The notes beneath the pieces are model-generated. The model did no database searches. It was given only the letters and a program-made list of their open reading frames with translations, and was not told the origin of the DNA. A DNA stretch of 64,000 bases from Sarcocystis neurona (taxonomy: Eukaryota > Apicomplexa > Conoidasida > Eucoccidiorida > Sarcocystidae), in contig KL647288.1 in assembly GCA_000727475.1 (NCBI GenBank), positions 7,033,414 through 7,097,413 on the forward strand, given 5' to 3'. How positions within the stretch are numbered: position 1 is the stretch's first letter; each line of letters begins with the position of its first letter. This document shows positions 52,901 through 60,377 of the stretch, piece by piece. The position numbers were made by a program, and so were the translations under genes.

Positions 52901-55900
52901 AGTCCAAAGGCTTGTGCTGAGCTGTCTTGCTAAGGGTTATGGTCCAGAAGTGTTGCATCTCTGGAATGGCGGTAAATAATATCTCAGGAGTGAATGAAAA
53001 AGATAGAGACGCAATGGTCTCAAGCAAAAACAAGTGAAACTCAACTCCAGAATGTGCTACACGGTCTGAAGCATAGTGTAGTCAAACAGAAGAGCTTAAT
53101 TTCATTCTTTTTCGTTAACGCATGTTGGGGCCGGTGTCAAACAATGACACGCGCCACCGTCAAGGCTGATGACAGGCACGTGCATCAAATTCATCTCTAC
53201 CGCATAGTAGAAGAGGCTGCATAATTTGGAGAACTTCTCCTTCGCGTACTTTGGAGTGATAGCCAAAGGAATAAGACGCTTCTTCACAGGGGTCGCTCTA
53301 CGCAGGTGTACTCCGTGTGCTCACTAATCTGCGGGAAGATGTGTGCAAGTCAGTAATACCAACCTGCCCAGACAGAACCGCCGTGATAAGCAACAAACGA
53401 GTGCTCGTCACCGGCGGAGATTGAATCGTAGGTGTACAAGTTGTCCACGGAATACAGGATAGAGCCTTTATTGGTAAGAAGCCAGAATAGGTTCTGGCCT
53501 TCCACAATCTCTTCAACCGCACTGCCATCGAGTCCCGTCGAGTTTTCCTTGCCCACGAACTGAAAACTGGACAGGTCATCAGCCGTTGTCCAGCAAACAC
53601 GACCCAGCCTCGTTCCAGTTACCAGCTGCAGTCCTATACAGAAAGCAAGCCAAGAGAACTTTCCTCCTTTGGCACAACAGCTCACTTGACGTGAGTAGCA
53701 GCCCTCTTTCAAGGATGAGGACAGATCCGTCAAAACGCCTCTGCCCAGAGAGCACCCGTGTGCCCGTGGACCACCCGCTTTGACGAGAACAATTGTCGTA
53801 AAGAAATGGTTTCAATGTAGTACTCACCCGGTTTCCGGCCCCAATCGCTAGCCCAGATCCGCCGAGAGTCTCCATAAGAGCCCGTGTTAATGCTGACACT
53901 GTCAGCCGGGCACTTTTCTTTAACTAAAGTTGGTTGTGTCGGGTTCGTCGTAAAACGCGTCGCACAGAATTCGCCCTGCGGACCTGAAGGATTCGAATGA
54001 GCATTCTTGTTTGATGATCTCGCAAGTTGAATGGTGAGAATTAACAGGGTTACATTGTCTTACAATATTTTGCTGAGGAGTTTTAGTGTAAGTCTACCTC
54101 TTGCTGATTGGAAAGATCTGCACTTTGTCAGATCCCCCGTATCTCTGCTCTACGCCAGCAAAGCAAGCTGTATGAGCCACTTCGTAGACCCGCTAAGATC
54201 GCTCCCGATAATGACTGTACAGCTGGACCTCACATGGTAAACAATCTCCGACTGAAACCGCTCCAGTCGCTGGCCCGTATGTCCCTACAGGGCACAGGAC
54301 AGGCTGTAAGCCAGTTCCCAGCGGACAATACGCGCCTGAACAGAAAACAACAAACGCGTCCAATTTGGTTTCCACCTGCACCCTTAACAAAAGAAGGAAA
54401 AACACACATTCCTCATGAGTGCTGAAAAGTGAGACTGACCAGGCACCTTCAGGGAGTTTCACGTCTCAAGGAGGCTACCTCGCGCAGAAGCGTGGGTGTG
54501 TAACGGTGTGAATGTCAAGCTCGTGATGATTGAGATGCAAAATTTTGCCTACTCGTCCCCCCCGTGCCATGTCTGTACCAGTATAGACCCGGTTCCGCGT
54601 GGCAAACAAGGCTGCTGTTTCCGGTCTTCAGAGCGGACGTCGGGCAGTTGAAACCTTTGTGTCTCGACGCATCGCAGATTCGTAAGGATGGATTTGCATG
54701 ACATGCAAGCAGCGGCACTAGTAAGGAGGAGCCTCGCAAAGAGAGTTTAGCTAATCACACGAGCAGACCTACCAGGTGGGCAAGCGCCGTCAGACTGAAG
54801 GGATTTAGCGCTGCTGCCTTGCTGGCAGATAAAGCCAGCAGGGCAAGGCAAGCAGTTTGCTTCACTTTTCATTAGGGGACTAGGAGTGTAGGCTGGGGAG
54901 TATGTGCCAGGGGGACACGGTTTCGCAGGCTCCTTGTCACCAGCACAGTAGTGTCCGATAGGGCAGTAACCAGGGCGACGAAGACCACCTGTCCCCTTTC
55001 CGCAGATGTAGCCTTTTGGACACGGCAAGCAAGCAGACTCGTCAGCTGCCCCCAACTGCTCGTTTATAGTGTATTCTGGACAAGGATTTGCGTACGGGTC
55101 TTTTGTACCCACTGCACAGTAGTGTCCAGCTGGACATCTCACATCCATTGCCGAGCCCATGGAAGGCGATGCGCGGCCAGCGGCTGCTACGCGGCATGCA
55201 GTTTGCCCGGGTGCTGGTGCGTATTCTCCTCGAGGACACGGCATCTGGAAAACCGCTGCTGCAGGACAATAGTGCCCGGGAAGACAAGTGTTCGTCAGCG
55301 AGCCGCTTGCCATTCGTCGACCTCTGAATGTCCCAGCGGGAAGAGGCTCGACCAAGGGGTCTGTAGCACTCCCGGCGCACCGGCTGTTCACGACACAGAA
55401 CAGCACATCGCCAAATACCCTTGGTATCCATCGAGGCGGCAGCGGCCAGGCCTCTAACCTGGTTGTTTGAGTTCGACCGGCAACATCTCAGCTTCGTGTC
55501 GCACCATCCTGTGGCTGTGCGTATGCCCGAAACGTTGACTGCGCATCTGGAATGTTGTGACGACGCGAGACGCATGTCTAAAACTGACATCTTCACCACC
55601 CTGGACGACTGCGTACAGCAACCCTCGTGCCTAAGTTTTGCAACGGCTCCGAAAACATATCTGCCAAAGTCTTGGTCACCAAAGCAGCAGATCGCTTGCA
55701 ATCGCTCTTGAATTTTCTACGAGAAAGGCTTACTAGCCGTGAGGGCAATGCTGCAGGAATTCCTGTCCTGGAAGATAAAGGAGAAGATCTGTTCGGTAGG
55801 CGTCATCACTGAAAGGTTGCGTCATTAAATTTGCGGTCTGTGAGCCCATAGGAAAAAAGCTGACTGGCCCAATAAACTCATTTCAGTGGAGGTGCAACGT

Positions 55901-58900
55901 TCGCAGTTCGGATGGAAGCCGGGGTCTGTTGTATTGGTGGTGAGCAAATCATGGTCAATACAGGCACTGGGGAGCTACAACGGTGAAAAGTCTGCGAACA
56001 ACAGAGGCGCGTCCTCCGGATCACCTACACTCTTTTTGACCTCTATATGTTCAGATACTCATCTAAGAGATGTTGTCTAGGTTGGAGCAGTAAGGAGGGT
56101 ACCCTTGAAGGTCGTGTTCTGCGACCGTTCAAGGAAGCCTTTCCAAGTGTGGGCTACAGACTGTCGTTTTACAGAAAATGGCGTGGCTTCGCTTTAGAGC
56201 GTAATGGTGAGCCGTGGTGCGCTATCAACTTACTTGCCTGCCGTTGAGACCCACATACGCCCTCACAGGCTTTGTGGGTGAAAGGGAAAAAGGGAGAGGT
56301 ATGAAGGGATTTGGAGATACCCAGGATTCCCGGTTTGTTTCACAGTCATATCCGAGAGGACAGATGGGCAATCCATGAGGTTGTGCATCGTATCCTGCTG
56401 GTAGGAAAAAGCCAGATGTCCTTTGAGTTGGTTGTTGAGGGAATAACGTGAAAGAGAACATATCCATGGACATTCCGTGTGGAGAGCACTCCCGCGAGAA
56501 CGGGGTGCAAGCAATTTCCCCCGTAGGTGTATTTACGGAAAAAGGTCGTGCCTCGTAATATTTTATGTGCGTGCCGGTGTCATCCACGTTGAACATTAAC
56601 ACAGAAAGACACTCTCCTCCTGTCCCAGTTTGGGGGCTGAACATTCTCGAATTGGAACAAGGCAGCGGAGACGACGTCGAAGAGGAGAGTTCCGACGTTG
56701 TTAACGTCTTTACCATTGGAGGAAGCCATTGGCACGAGTTCAAACCAAAGAGCGTGTTATGGCTGATTCGCCTTCCACGAAACTGGCAGTAGTATTGAAT
56801 GGGATCAAGTTGCAAGCCGGTAGCCACAATGTAGCCTTCCCCTCGGTCGAAACTTTCGCAGTTCCAAGATTTTGGAAGAGTGCCCCCAGGGCAGTCCGTT
56901 ATTGATTTTTCATATTGCCGCACAGGGTAGCCCTCATTTTGCGGCAGTTGAGAATTAGAGACCACACCGAATCCTGCTCTCATGAACATGCAAGTCGAAA
57001 TATCCTTTGTTGTATACGATTTTGCGGCGCATATCAAATAGGTGGAGACCTCAGACGATCCTTCACGATGTGGAGGGTACCCATATCCAAATGTCGTCGA
57101 CGGTTTGTGTTCCCTGTTATCTGGCCTAACATTGCAGGTAGCTCTACAGGACGCCCGGTTCACTGGCTCGGACAGAACGGGAAAGCAGTCGCGTAAGGTG
57201 TAAGAGATGTCAGTACCAGCCCTGCACCACGGACCACGAAGAGGCGCTGGGTCTTCGTCCCTAAAAGTCATAGACATAGCATGATAATATTGACAACACA
57301 AGAACTCACATTCGCATGCTTTGACGTCTGGCAAAAAGGCAGAATAAAGTACTGTTCATCGACGCTCAAGACGCTTTCACACCTTCCTTTGTCGCTCTTA
57401 CATAGAGAACTGCGTCGCTGCAAGAGGGAACCTAGTAAGGTTGCCCGGACGCTTTGGTTCCATAGCGAAGTCTTGTCGTCTCCCTTGAAGCCTAAACGTA
57501 TCTCTACTCGGAGATGCAAGGTGCTGTTTGACCGTCAGCAACCGTCGAGGCCCTTTACACAACCGCACAAGTACCCACGTTTCAAGTGAATGCTTAAACG
57601 CGTCCGACACGGTGGAGAACTTGTTTCAATATGGTGGCTTGTAGTTCTGATACTTTTTGGCAGCTTTTAGATAATCGCATAAGGCATCACGGTGCTGCAT
57701 TAGGCAGGCAAGGCCTAAGTCTTAGGCAGTACCTTTTCCTCAGGAGGAATTAAGAAAAACGATGCGAAATATGATTTGTCTCATTCAGAAAGCCGAGTCG
57801 GATCTAGCTTTTTCGCCTGGCGAAAACACCTTTGCGACCTGGTGAAATGAGCCCACTTATATAATGGAATGCGCGGAAGCTATAGCAACAGTTGCCTGCC
57901 ATCCTGAAAAATACCGTAACACGCCTGCGGACTATTTGAGGAGCAGTTCCACGTCCGCAAAGGACTGCTCCCAGAAAAATCCACACCGAGCACCTTTTCG
58001 AAGCAGTTTTGCAGTCTTTGCACTGTTGTTCGTATGGCACGTTTATTTGGTGTGGGTACAGACTGTTTCGTGGTTGCATCTGTCCAAATTTTCGTGACGG
58101 ACGCGCAGTGCAAGTCACTGCAGTTTACTTGGCTAAACATCTTAGTCTAGTGTTGTGTAGCACAACAACTCTCCCTCTAGTATTGCACCGTTTCTTTCAG
58201 GGGCCCGCCTAATCATGTAGTCACCTACTCAGGACAATACTTAGGGTCTCGGAAGGAAGAATCTTGAATGCTTTGTACAATCCATGCAGCTCTGTGTCAC
58301 GCCGGGGTTCCACTGCTTGTAGCCCGCACTGGACACGCGAGGGCAGCCCCGCGTGAGCCCCCGGTGCTCCGAGGTCCGGAGCGACGTTCAGAGGAACAAA
58401 AGACCAATCAGTGAGGCCGACAGAAAGAAGGCCTGCTCCAGCGTGCAATTCACCGGCGTGAGGAACATCTGCTACGCGTTGGCAGCGTACACGTACCAAT
58501 GCGTGTGCGTCCCTACGAAATGACACTGCACGCGATTTGATGACCGCAAATTCTTTAGTGTGTTCACCGTCAAAAACGAACGTGCGTCTTTTGACGAAAA
58601 CCACAGAAGCGCTGGTGCTTTCACCTGCTGCTGCGAGGGATACGCCATCTTTACCGGCTACCCGACAGGTTGCACCTGTGCTCTCTTTCCCGGGAGTCCG
58701 CTTTTGACGGCAACGAGTACCACCGACGTGGAGTGTGAAGAGTCTTTCTGGCAGCAAACCACAACACGTCCACATTAAGATGACGGGAGGGGTCGAGTGG
58801 CATTGAAGAAAGGACTGCCACGCGGGTAGGATATCCACATCTGCTGGCACCACCGGACAGAAGGGCGCACGCAAAGCCGCGTACAAAACGACCGGCACCA

Positions 58901-60377
58901 CGTGACTGCCTCGCTACAAGCAGGTACTGCAGTCCTTCATTCCCTAGCGTGCGTCAGTGTCACCACTTGAAATTGATGCAAGCGGTGAAGTGCTGCAGCG
59001 CCAATCATGGACGCCAACAGAAAAGTCAAAACAGCAAAGTCTGGGTTCCTTTCTCGCGAAAGCAAACGATGTTCAAGATCACCAAGCATACCTTCCAAAG
59101 TTTTCCCCCTGAGAGCTTCCCTGTTCTTCTGCAGTACCGTCATGTCTCGTCGAAGTACTGGATACACTTTCCGTAGAGAGACGCTTCGGTCCCCAAACTG
59201 CGGTGGTCTGGGATCGCACATTGACGACATTCAGAATTTCGTTTTACATGAATCGACACGAAACACCTGTCACGGTCTCCAGGACAGCACAGGTACAGTT
59301 GCAGGAGTCTGCAGCGTGCAGCAATATCCATGCGGATTGCGAGACTGCCGCTGCGTAGTGCTGTGCGGCTTTACCAAGTGGGTATGCTGCCTCAGTGTAG
59401 GCGTCTGGACGAACTGGCTGCTATCTTCACCGCCTGAGCGCGCTTGCGGTCGACTCTGCTGCACCTTGTGTAAGTGAGCAGCGCTGGTGGCCATTAACAC
59501 TGACTGGCGCAGCTATCGGAGAAGGAATACCGCGAACTGCGTATCGATGTTCTAGGGAAGAGAGTTATTACAGTTTGACACCAATGCTTTATACACAGAC
59601 CTCAGAGTTTGCATGCATAGTTTGTGACTGTGCCTACTTGTTCGACCTGCGCCGTTTCTCCTTCAGGAACTGCATCTGGCAAATCCCGTTTGTTGAAGAT
59701 GTGTCTGCTGCTTCACACGCAGATGGCGACAGAACGTACGAAACGGGAAATCCCAGCAGGCGAGATTTTCGGTGAATGAGAGCCTCAAAAAGCGATACAG
59801 CCGAATGTACTGTTTTAAAAGGCAGACTTTGACGCTGTTCTTTGTATTGGTGACGGGACCCTTCCTGCCCGGTTTGACGGCGCTGCCCGGCACCTCCGGC
59901 AGCAGTTCGGTAGACACGGCCATTGGTCTCGTTGAACAGTAGCTGCCTAGAAACCTGCTGTGGTTGACTTTCGTCGAAAAAAGTGTAAGCCTTCCTAGCG
60001 CCTAGCCCTGTACTGGCACTATCAGCGTCGCCCTGCTGGTGGAGCTCAATAGAGGTTCCTACCTTTGCTGAATGCCTAGCGTGAGCACTACTCCCCCTAG
60101 TAGCTTCACTGCCTCCTGTTGGTATGTGATTCGGCTGCTCTTGGTCTGCAGTTGCAAAGCAGATACTATTGCGGCAGCACGCCAGCGGAAGGTTTGTGTG
60201 CCGGTGTGGTGAAAGCTGTGTGAATAAAAGTAAGCAGATGATGATAAGGACGACGCTGTAGGAATACGTTTGGAAGGAGCATTTCCCAGTCGCTGTGTGA
60301 GACATTTTGTCGCGACTTCGCCTTGCGCCGCAAGGCTTGTTAGGGTGGTTGTTGCGGACAGTGTCGCTCCCTGCCAC
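13799..60377 (-). CDS. Giant GCC2/GCC3 modular membrane protein with beta-propeller, cupredoxin-like domains, TM helix and coiled-coil tail
   Basis: Single gene by hand-built splice model: 68 exons, about 17.9 kb coding, about 5,980 residues. Phases agree at 66 of 67 junctions, and most introns cut codons that close into the motif expected (for example C-P-x-G). Order: hydrophobic leader (60.2 kb), Cys-rich N-terminal region, GCC modules, Asp-box propeller (53.9-52.2 kb), long GCC array (51.8-32.2 kb), cupredoxin-like domains (31.8-29.8 kb), TM helix (about 29255-29190), then about 1,730 cytoplasmic residues rich in Glu, Lys, Arg, Gln and Ala coiled coil, ending GGPA-stop. GCC2/GCC3 modules are Cys-rich extracellular modules. 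Related apicomplexan CRMPs act at the apical membrane in rhoptry secretion and invasion; the same role here is inference, and orthology is not shown. The start (60377, or a second Met 24 codons on) and the 56.0-55.6 kb junction are the weakest points. Confidence 0.75.
17432..17533. repeat. Imperfect 51-bp tandem duplication
   Basis: Two copies (17432-17482 and 17483-17533), both starting TTATGCAGTACGTAAGAGTG. They lie inside the intron between giant-gene exons 63 and 64. Confidence 0.9.
20384..25479 (-). CDS. Giant gene exons 55-60: coiled-coil tail, part 1
   Basis: Exons 25479-25175, 24399-24213, 23095-22406, 21694-21612, 21001-20833 and 20491-20384, in phase by the sites chosen. Heptad-like helices: FQKFEGRMKALREQLAVERD, AERDYLEQRFKSLRDLVD, HAKKLEEIEELHRKEKELQ and LEASNEAVDAVFEARRKKV, then VLDRVSSFYKRLLQHSLGG and RVRLFDKLFCVARAAFRQ. 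The 20491-20384 boundaries are the least sure: an alternative donor at 20353 breaks phase with the next exon. Confidence 0.75.
25794..28419 (-). CDS. Giant gene exons 52-54: juxtamembrane helical tail
   Basis: Exons 28419-28359, 27620-26727 and 25996-25794, all in phase. They encode AALKKLENLAGSISRQKAYS; then a 298-residue segment with GDLFFTLARCGCDCLNGQDR, VFFTVTADEATASTEG, a long helical part (LRESLQTFALKLEEVLATQ) and VVEKLFGNQFGKESGTG; then RCLTCLEDIKRSIETQKAA and LDLILMEQQRTYFELDRTE. No enzyme motif seen. The 26727-27620 exon is the only large part of the tail that is not simple coiled coil. Confidence 0.8.
28732..29353 (-). CDS. Giant gene exon 51: transmembrane helix and start of cytoplasmic tail
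   Basis: After a short stalk (KLRKDVVTEPSFTNVAST) comes one strong hydrophobic helix GGCIFILLVLVFTLARI at about 29255-29190, followed at once by basic residues (RAANERTKHGAKHISTK), as expected for the cytoplasmic face of a type I protein. The tail continues YEKQKEVEAFLSHVVESD and LKQYFSSRHAGVLALHS, helical and charged. Starts at TTTTCAG, ends at GTTAGT. Confidence 0.85.
29786..31765 (-). CDS. Giant gene exons 47-50: cupredoxin-like beta domains next to the membrane
   Basis: Exons 31765-31607, 31542-31325, 30796-30348 and 29910-29786, all in phase. Repeated features of a plastocyanin-like beta sandwich: a KGDSVIWILKKGVYPV strand pair, then YFAYTFTEAGQFVFGTS with YAIFRVMDGHSSC; and earlier VTDGDVVVAEARHIYLL with CPLAFHFLDETGVYGLFG. 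This is two consecutive F.y.F.eaG.yvf halves, so probably two domains. The usual copper ligands (His, Cys, His, Met) are not clearly arranged, so metal binding is doubtful. The fold call is inference from strand pattern. Confidence 0.6.
32061..32923 (-). CDS. Giant gene exons 45-46: last GCC modules and a distinct Cys-rich segment
   Basis: Exon 32923-32232 begins GTYSDNQGAEVCKPCAAG, followed by CTGGATIAQPTSPAEGYICP, HYCPAGTTQPLPCPPGTINA and CLKCDPGTFSDKEAQTAC. It then leaves the GCC pattern: TTCTCEGENRGFQKLDGTC, GNCEGDVRFDHPRFFRLRG, CMTASDCTKKCGLKGGRLL and CECYDLPKRIPACDAEC. Exon 32207-32061 continues VCVVFTPDQCSVRSCEESL and RRCCEQVNVVLHPPPRYP. The second part looks like a compact disulfide domain of unknown family. 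The two exons are separated by only 24 nt. Confidence 0.75.
32208..32231 (-). other. Candidate 24-nt intron
   Basis: Starts GTAAAG and ends CTGCAG on the - strand. Reading through gives an in-frame TAA at once. Removing it makes a Ser codon and continues into a Cys-rich frame that in turn joins the next exon in phase. Confidence 0.5.
33370..34506 (-). CDS. Giant gene exons 43-44: GCC2/GCC3 array, part 5
   Basis: Exons 34506-34215 and 33683-33370, joining as CAAGFTCPGGG. Modules: PCPRGHFCPAHSREPRPCPV, CTAGYLCLEGTVRP, LCPNGYYCAERSIEGIPCPV, CDPGYYCPQGATTPLRCPEG, FCPGQTITPINCPPGYYC and CTLGSFCIGNSATPSACPAG. Five modules are packed almost without linker. The exon contains a run of eight G on the - strand around 33661-33669 that could be error-prone, but frame is kept on both sides. 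Confidence 0.85.
35674..39275 (-). CDS. Giant gene exons 35-42: GCC2/GCC3 array, part 4
   Basis: Exons 39275-39227, 39031-38888, 38415-38258, 37633-37495, 37102-37013, 36776-36732, 36610-36447 and 35985-35674, all in phase. Modules include CKTCPAGFHCTAG, YYCPEGATTAVKCPIGTH, MGYFCFSGAMDPQ and its near-copy MGYFCFRAS, PCQPGTYNGTPGATDD, GFHCIGGATTSRPTDAT, ACPEGHFCTAGATTPQRCPP and LSCPAGSYCPLGSVTPARC. Exons of 45 and 49 bases encode half-modules. Confidence 0.8.
39902..43634 (-). CDS. Giant gene exons 28-34: GCC2/GCC3 array, part 3
   Basis: Exons 43634-43385, 42847-42400, 42015-41876, 41540-41464, 41178-41129, 40746-40605 and 40433-39902, all in phase. Modules include CGTAGLIGPSGDCQGGFFC, ECPQGSSAEVLCGQ, CLTCKGGFECKVEGLIKP, DCPPGHYCPEGSAAPVACPA, CPAGSHCPRDAPAPTPCA, PCPRGHYCVDGIGITCPAG and, in the largest exon, QCPSGYYCPPGSSAPLLCPS and HYCGRDDAAAMPCDPGFLC. 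One exon is only 50 bases. The 40433-39902 exon starts with a non-GCC segment VPECSPVCRDSTGCTLLML. Confidence 0.85.
44222..47601 (-). CDS. Giant gene exons 23-27: GCC2/GCC3 array, part 2
   Basis: Exons 47601-47482, 47091-46685, 46234-45926, 45412-45298 and 44575-44222, all in phase. Modules include DCPAGTYAPESGMGAC, VCPAGHYCPEGSSTPAPCPA, CPPGKYCEVAGATRP, RCPVGAYCPAGTHLPTWCPP, HYCPNKGMSVATPCKEGTYC, VCPVGHFCPEG, PCPVGTYNPQSGGSS and YYCPPGSKSKQEQACLPG. GxxxPTGxC-GYYC half-modules (GLxSPTGxC) alternate with full ones. The spacing and Cys pattern fit GCC2/GCC3 throughout. Confidence 0.85.
47867..51019 (-). CDS. Giant gene exons 16-22: GCC2/GCC3 array, part 1
   Basis: Exons 51019-50963, 50560-50415, 49973-49924, 49621-49439, 48745-48712, 48479-48392 and 48045-47867, all joining in phase. 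Modules include PCREGTYNPLLHQ, APAGYYISGTG, PCPADHYCPSGSTRPTPCPQ, CFPCPEGYFCLNGEG, PCTAGHYCPRGS, CLRCTAGKYCAGEG, LTKPTGDCEAGFLCKQG, PCPAGLYCPA and CVECPAGSFCVGEG. Exon sizes are tiny (34 to 183 bases) with one or half a module each. Introns tend to cut at the glycine after C-P-x. Confidence 0.8.
51512..52151 (-). CDS. Giant gene exons 13-15: post-propeller Cys segment and return to GCC modules
   Basis: Exons 52151-52094, 51986-51912 and 51803-51512. They read VNCPWHQLVPQQAAEFFIF, DCPAGGFVTPVHAYNAS, WWDCNAGTFGQCIDQRG, then GCC modules ECVQCPAGYYCPPADT and CDPGLLCPAGLAEPPS. Spaced cysteines right after the propeller recall the 10CC module that follows the sortilin propeller, but I cannot align it reliably. 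The first exon is reached only through a 28-nt intron. Confidence 0.65.
52152..52179 (-). other. Candidate 28-nt intron
   Basis: Begins GTAAGG and ends CCGTAG on the - strand. Without removal the propeller frame meets TAA after six more codons. Removal joins the propeller to VNCPWHQ and onward in phase with the next two exons. Confidence 0.5.
52180..53983 (-). CDS. Giant gene exons 10-12: Asp-box (sortilin/BNR-like) beta-propeller
   Basis: Exons 53983-53828, 53633-53364 and 52803-52180 join in frame (junctions read KPGLQL and WAGVPN). They encode about 350 residues of repeated beta blades with Asp-box hairpins S-x-D-x-G-x-x-F/W: YVSEDFGQSF (about 52775), LYRSYNMGTSF, FVSEDEGVRF and AASDDYDTW, plus ILYSVDNLYTYDS. 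Asp-box propellers occur in sortilin/Vps10 receptors, sialidases and photosystem assembly factors and usually bind ligands. The ligand here is unknown. Glycine-rich turns (GEEGGSLLV, FRGGGVVLV) support the fold. Confidence 0.75.
54234..55383 (-). CDS. Giant gene exons 8-9: first GCC2/GCC3 block
   Basis: Exons 55383-54773 and 54335-54234. Modules read CLPGHYCPAAAVFQMPCPRG, RCPAGHYCAVGTKDPYANPC, CLPCPKGYICGKGTGG, YCPIGHYCAGDKEPAKPCPP and NCLPCPAGFICQQGSS. The pattern CPxGxYC...PCPxGTY is the GCC2/GCC3 signature. The intron splits the glycine codon of a C-P-P-G motif and closes as CPPGAYCPLGTG. Confidence 0.85.
55597..55991 (-). CDS. Giant gene exons 6-7 (tentative)
   Basis: Two coding-like stretches. 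55991-55899 encodes TFHRCSSPVPVLTMICSPP in phase with exon 5. 55767-55597 encodes SRLVSLSRRKFKSDCKRSA and VTKTLADMFSEPLQNLG, and joins exon 8 in phase as a Cys codon. The two do not join each other in frame: the first ends in phase 0, the second needs two preceding bases. A further open stretch near 55840-55740 (SDDAYRTDLLLYLPGQEF) is in yet another frame. A missed exon or a sequence error here is likely. Confidence 0.4.
56234..57327 (-). CDS. Giant gene exon 5: large single-exon Cys-rich domain of unknown family
   Basis: The longest exon of the gene (1,094 bases, about 365 residues), after a strong pyrimidine-rich acceptor (CTTTTTGCCAG) and ending at donor GTAAGT. It begins DVKACECEFLCCQYYHAM and holds about 16-18 cysteines, with motifs GPWCRAGTDISYTLRDC, DCPGGTLPKSWNC and ICPLGYDCETNRESW. 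The ending resembles a degenerate GCC module; the rest matches no domain I know. It is read as ectodomain because cysteines continue on both sides. Confidence 0.7.
57915..58132 (-). CDS. Giant gene exon 4: Cys-containing ectodomain segment
   Basis: Encodes QVNCSDLHCASVTKIW, LQNCFEKVLGVDF and TWNCSSNSPQACY. Paired cysteines and N-C-S sequons suggest a secreted domain. The donor GTATTT leaves one base, which joins the next exon as an Asp codon (CYDVKACEC). Confidence 0.6.
58225..58913 (-). CDS. Giant gene exon 3: N-terminal ectodomain, unknown fold
   Basis: About 230 residues after acceptor CTTGTAG, to donor GTGACT. Predicted beta-rich from alternating hydrophobics (SASVVFVKRRTFVFDG, HALVRVRCQRVADV, SVGLTDWSFVPLNVAP) with scattered cysteines. 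I recognise no family. The frame is open throughout and joins exon 4 in phase, splitting a serine codon. Confidence 0.6.
58967..59207 (-). CDS. Giant gene exon 2: basic region with a second hydrophobic segment
   Basis: Encodes FGDRSVSLRKVYPVLRRD and LGDLEHRLLSRERNPD followed by the hydrophobic FAVLTFLLASMIGAAAL. Acceptor GATCCCAG before 59207 matches the two-base remainder of exon 1; an acceptor ten bases on (CCGCAG) is also possible. The donor GTGGTG after 58967 would leave a 53-nt intron before exon 3. The hydrophobic stretch could be a second membrane segment, or the exon may be misassigned. Confidence 0.45.
59638..60377 (-). CDS. Giant gene exon 1: recessed hydrophobic leader and low-complexity region
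   Basis: Opens with ATG at 60377; a second ATG follows 24 codons later. A hydrophobic stretch YSVVLIIICLLLFTQLS lies at residues about 40-57, fitting a signal peptide or signal anchor if the second Met is used. The rest is Ser/Gln/Gly/Ala-rich without a domain. The exon most likely ends at the donor GTAGGC after 59638 (alternative GTCGAA after 59647); both leave two bases. Confidence 0.55.

Noticed and set aside
57268..57519. Exon ending at GTGAGT (57309) with a 49-nt intron before 57260
   Set aside because: The phase does not match the next exon, while a strong pyrimidine-rich acceptor at 57328 gives a longer in-frame exon that joins exon 4 correctly.
13799..60377. Calling the giant gene a CRMP orthologue
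   Set aside because: GCC modules are shared, but I see only one convincing C-terminal TM helix, plus a propeller and a long coiled-coil tail, which do not match the multi-pass CRMP layout as I know it.
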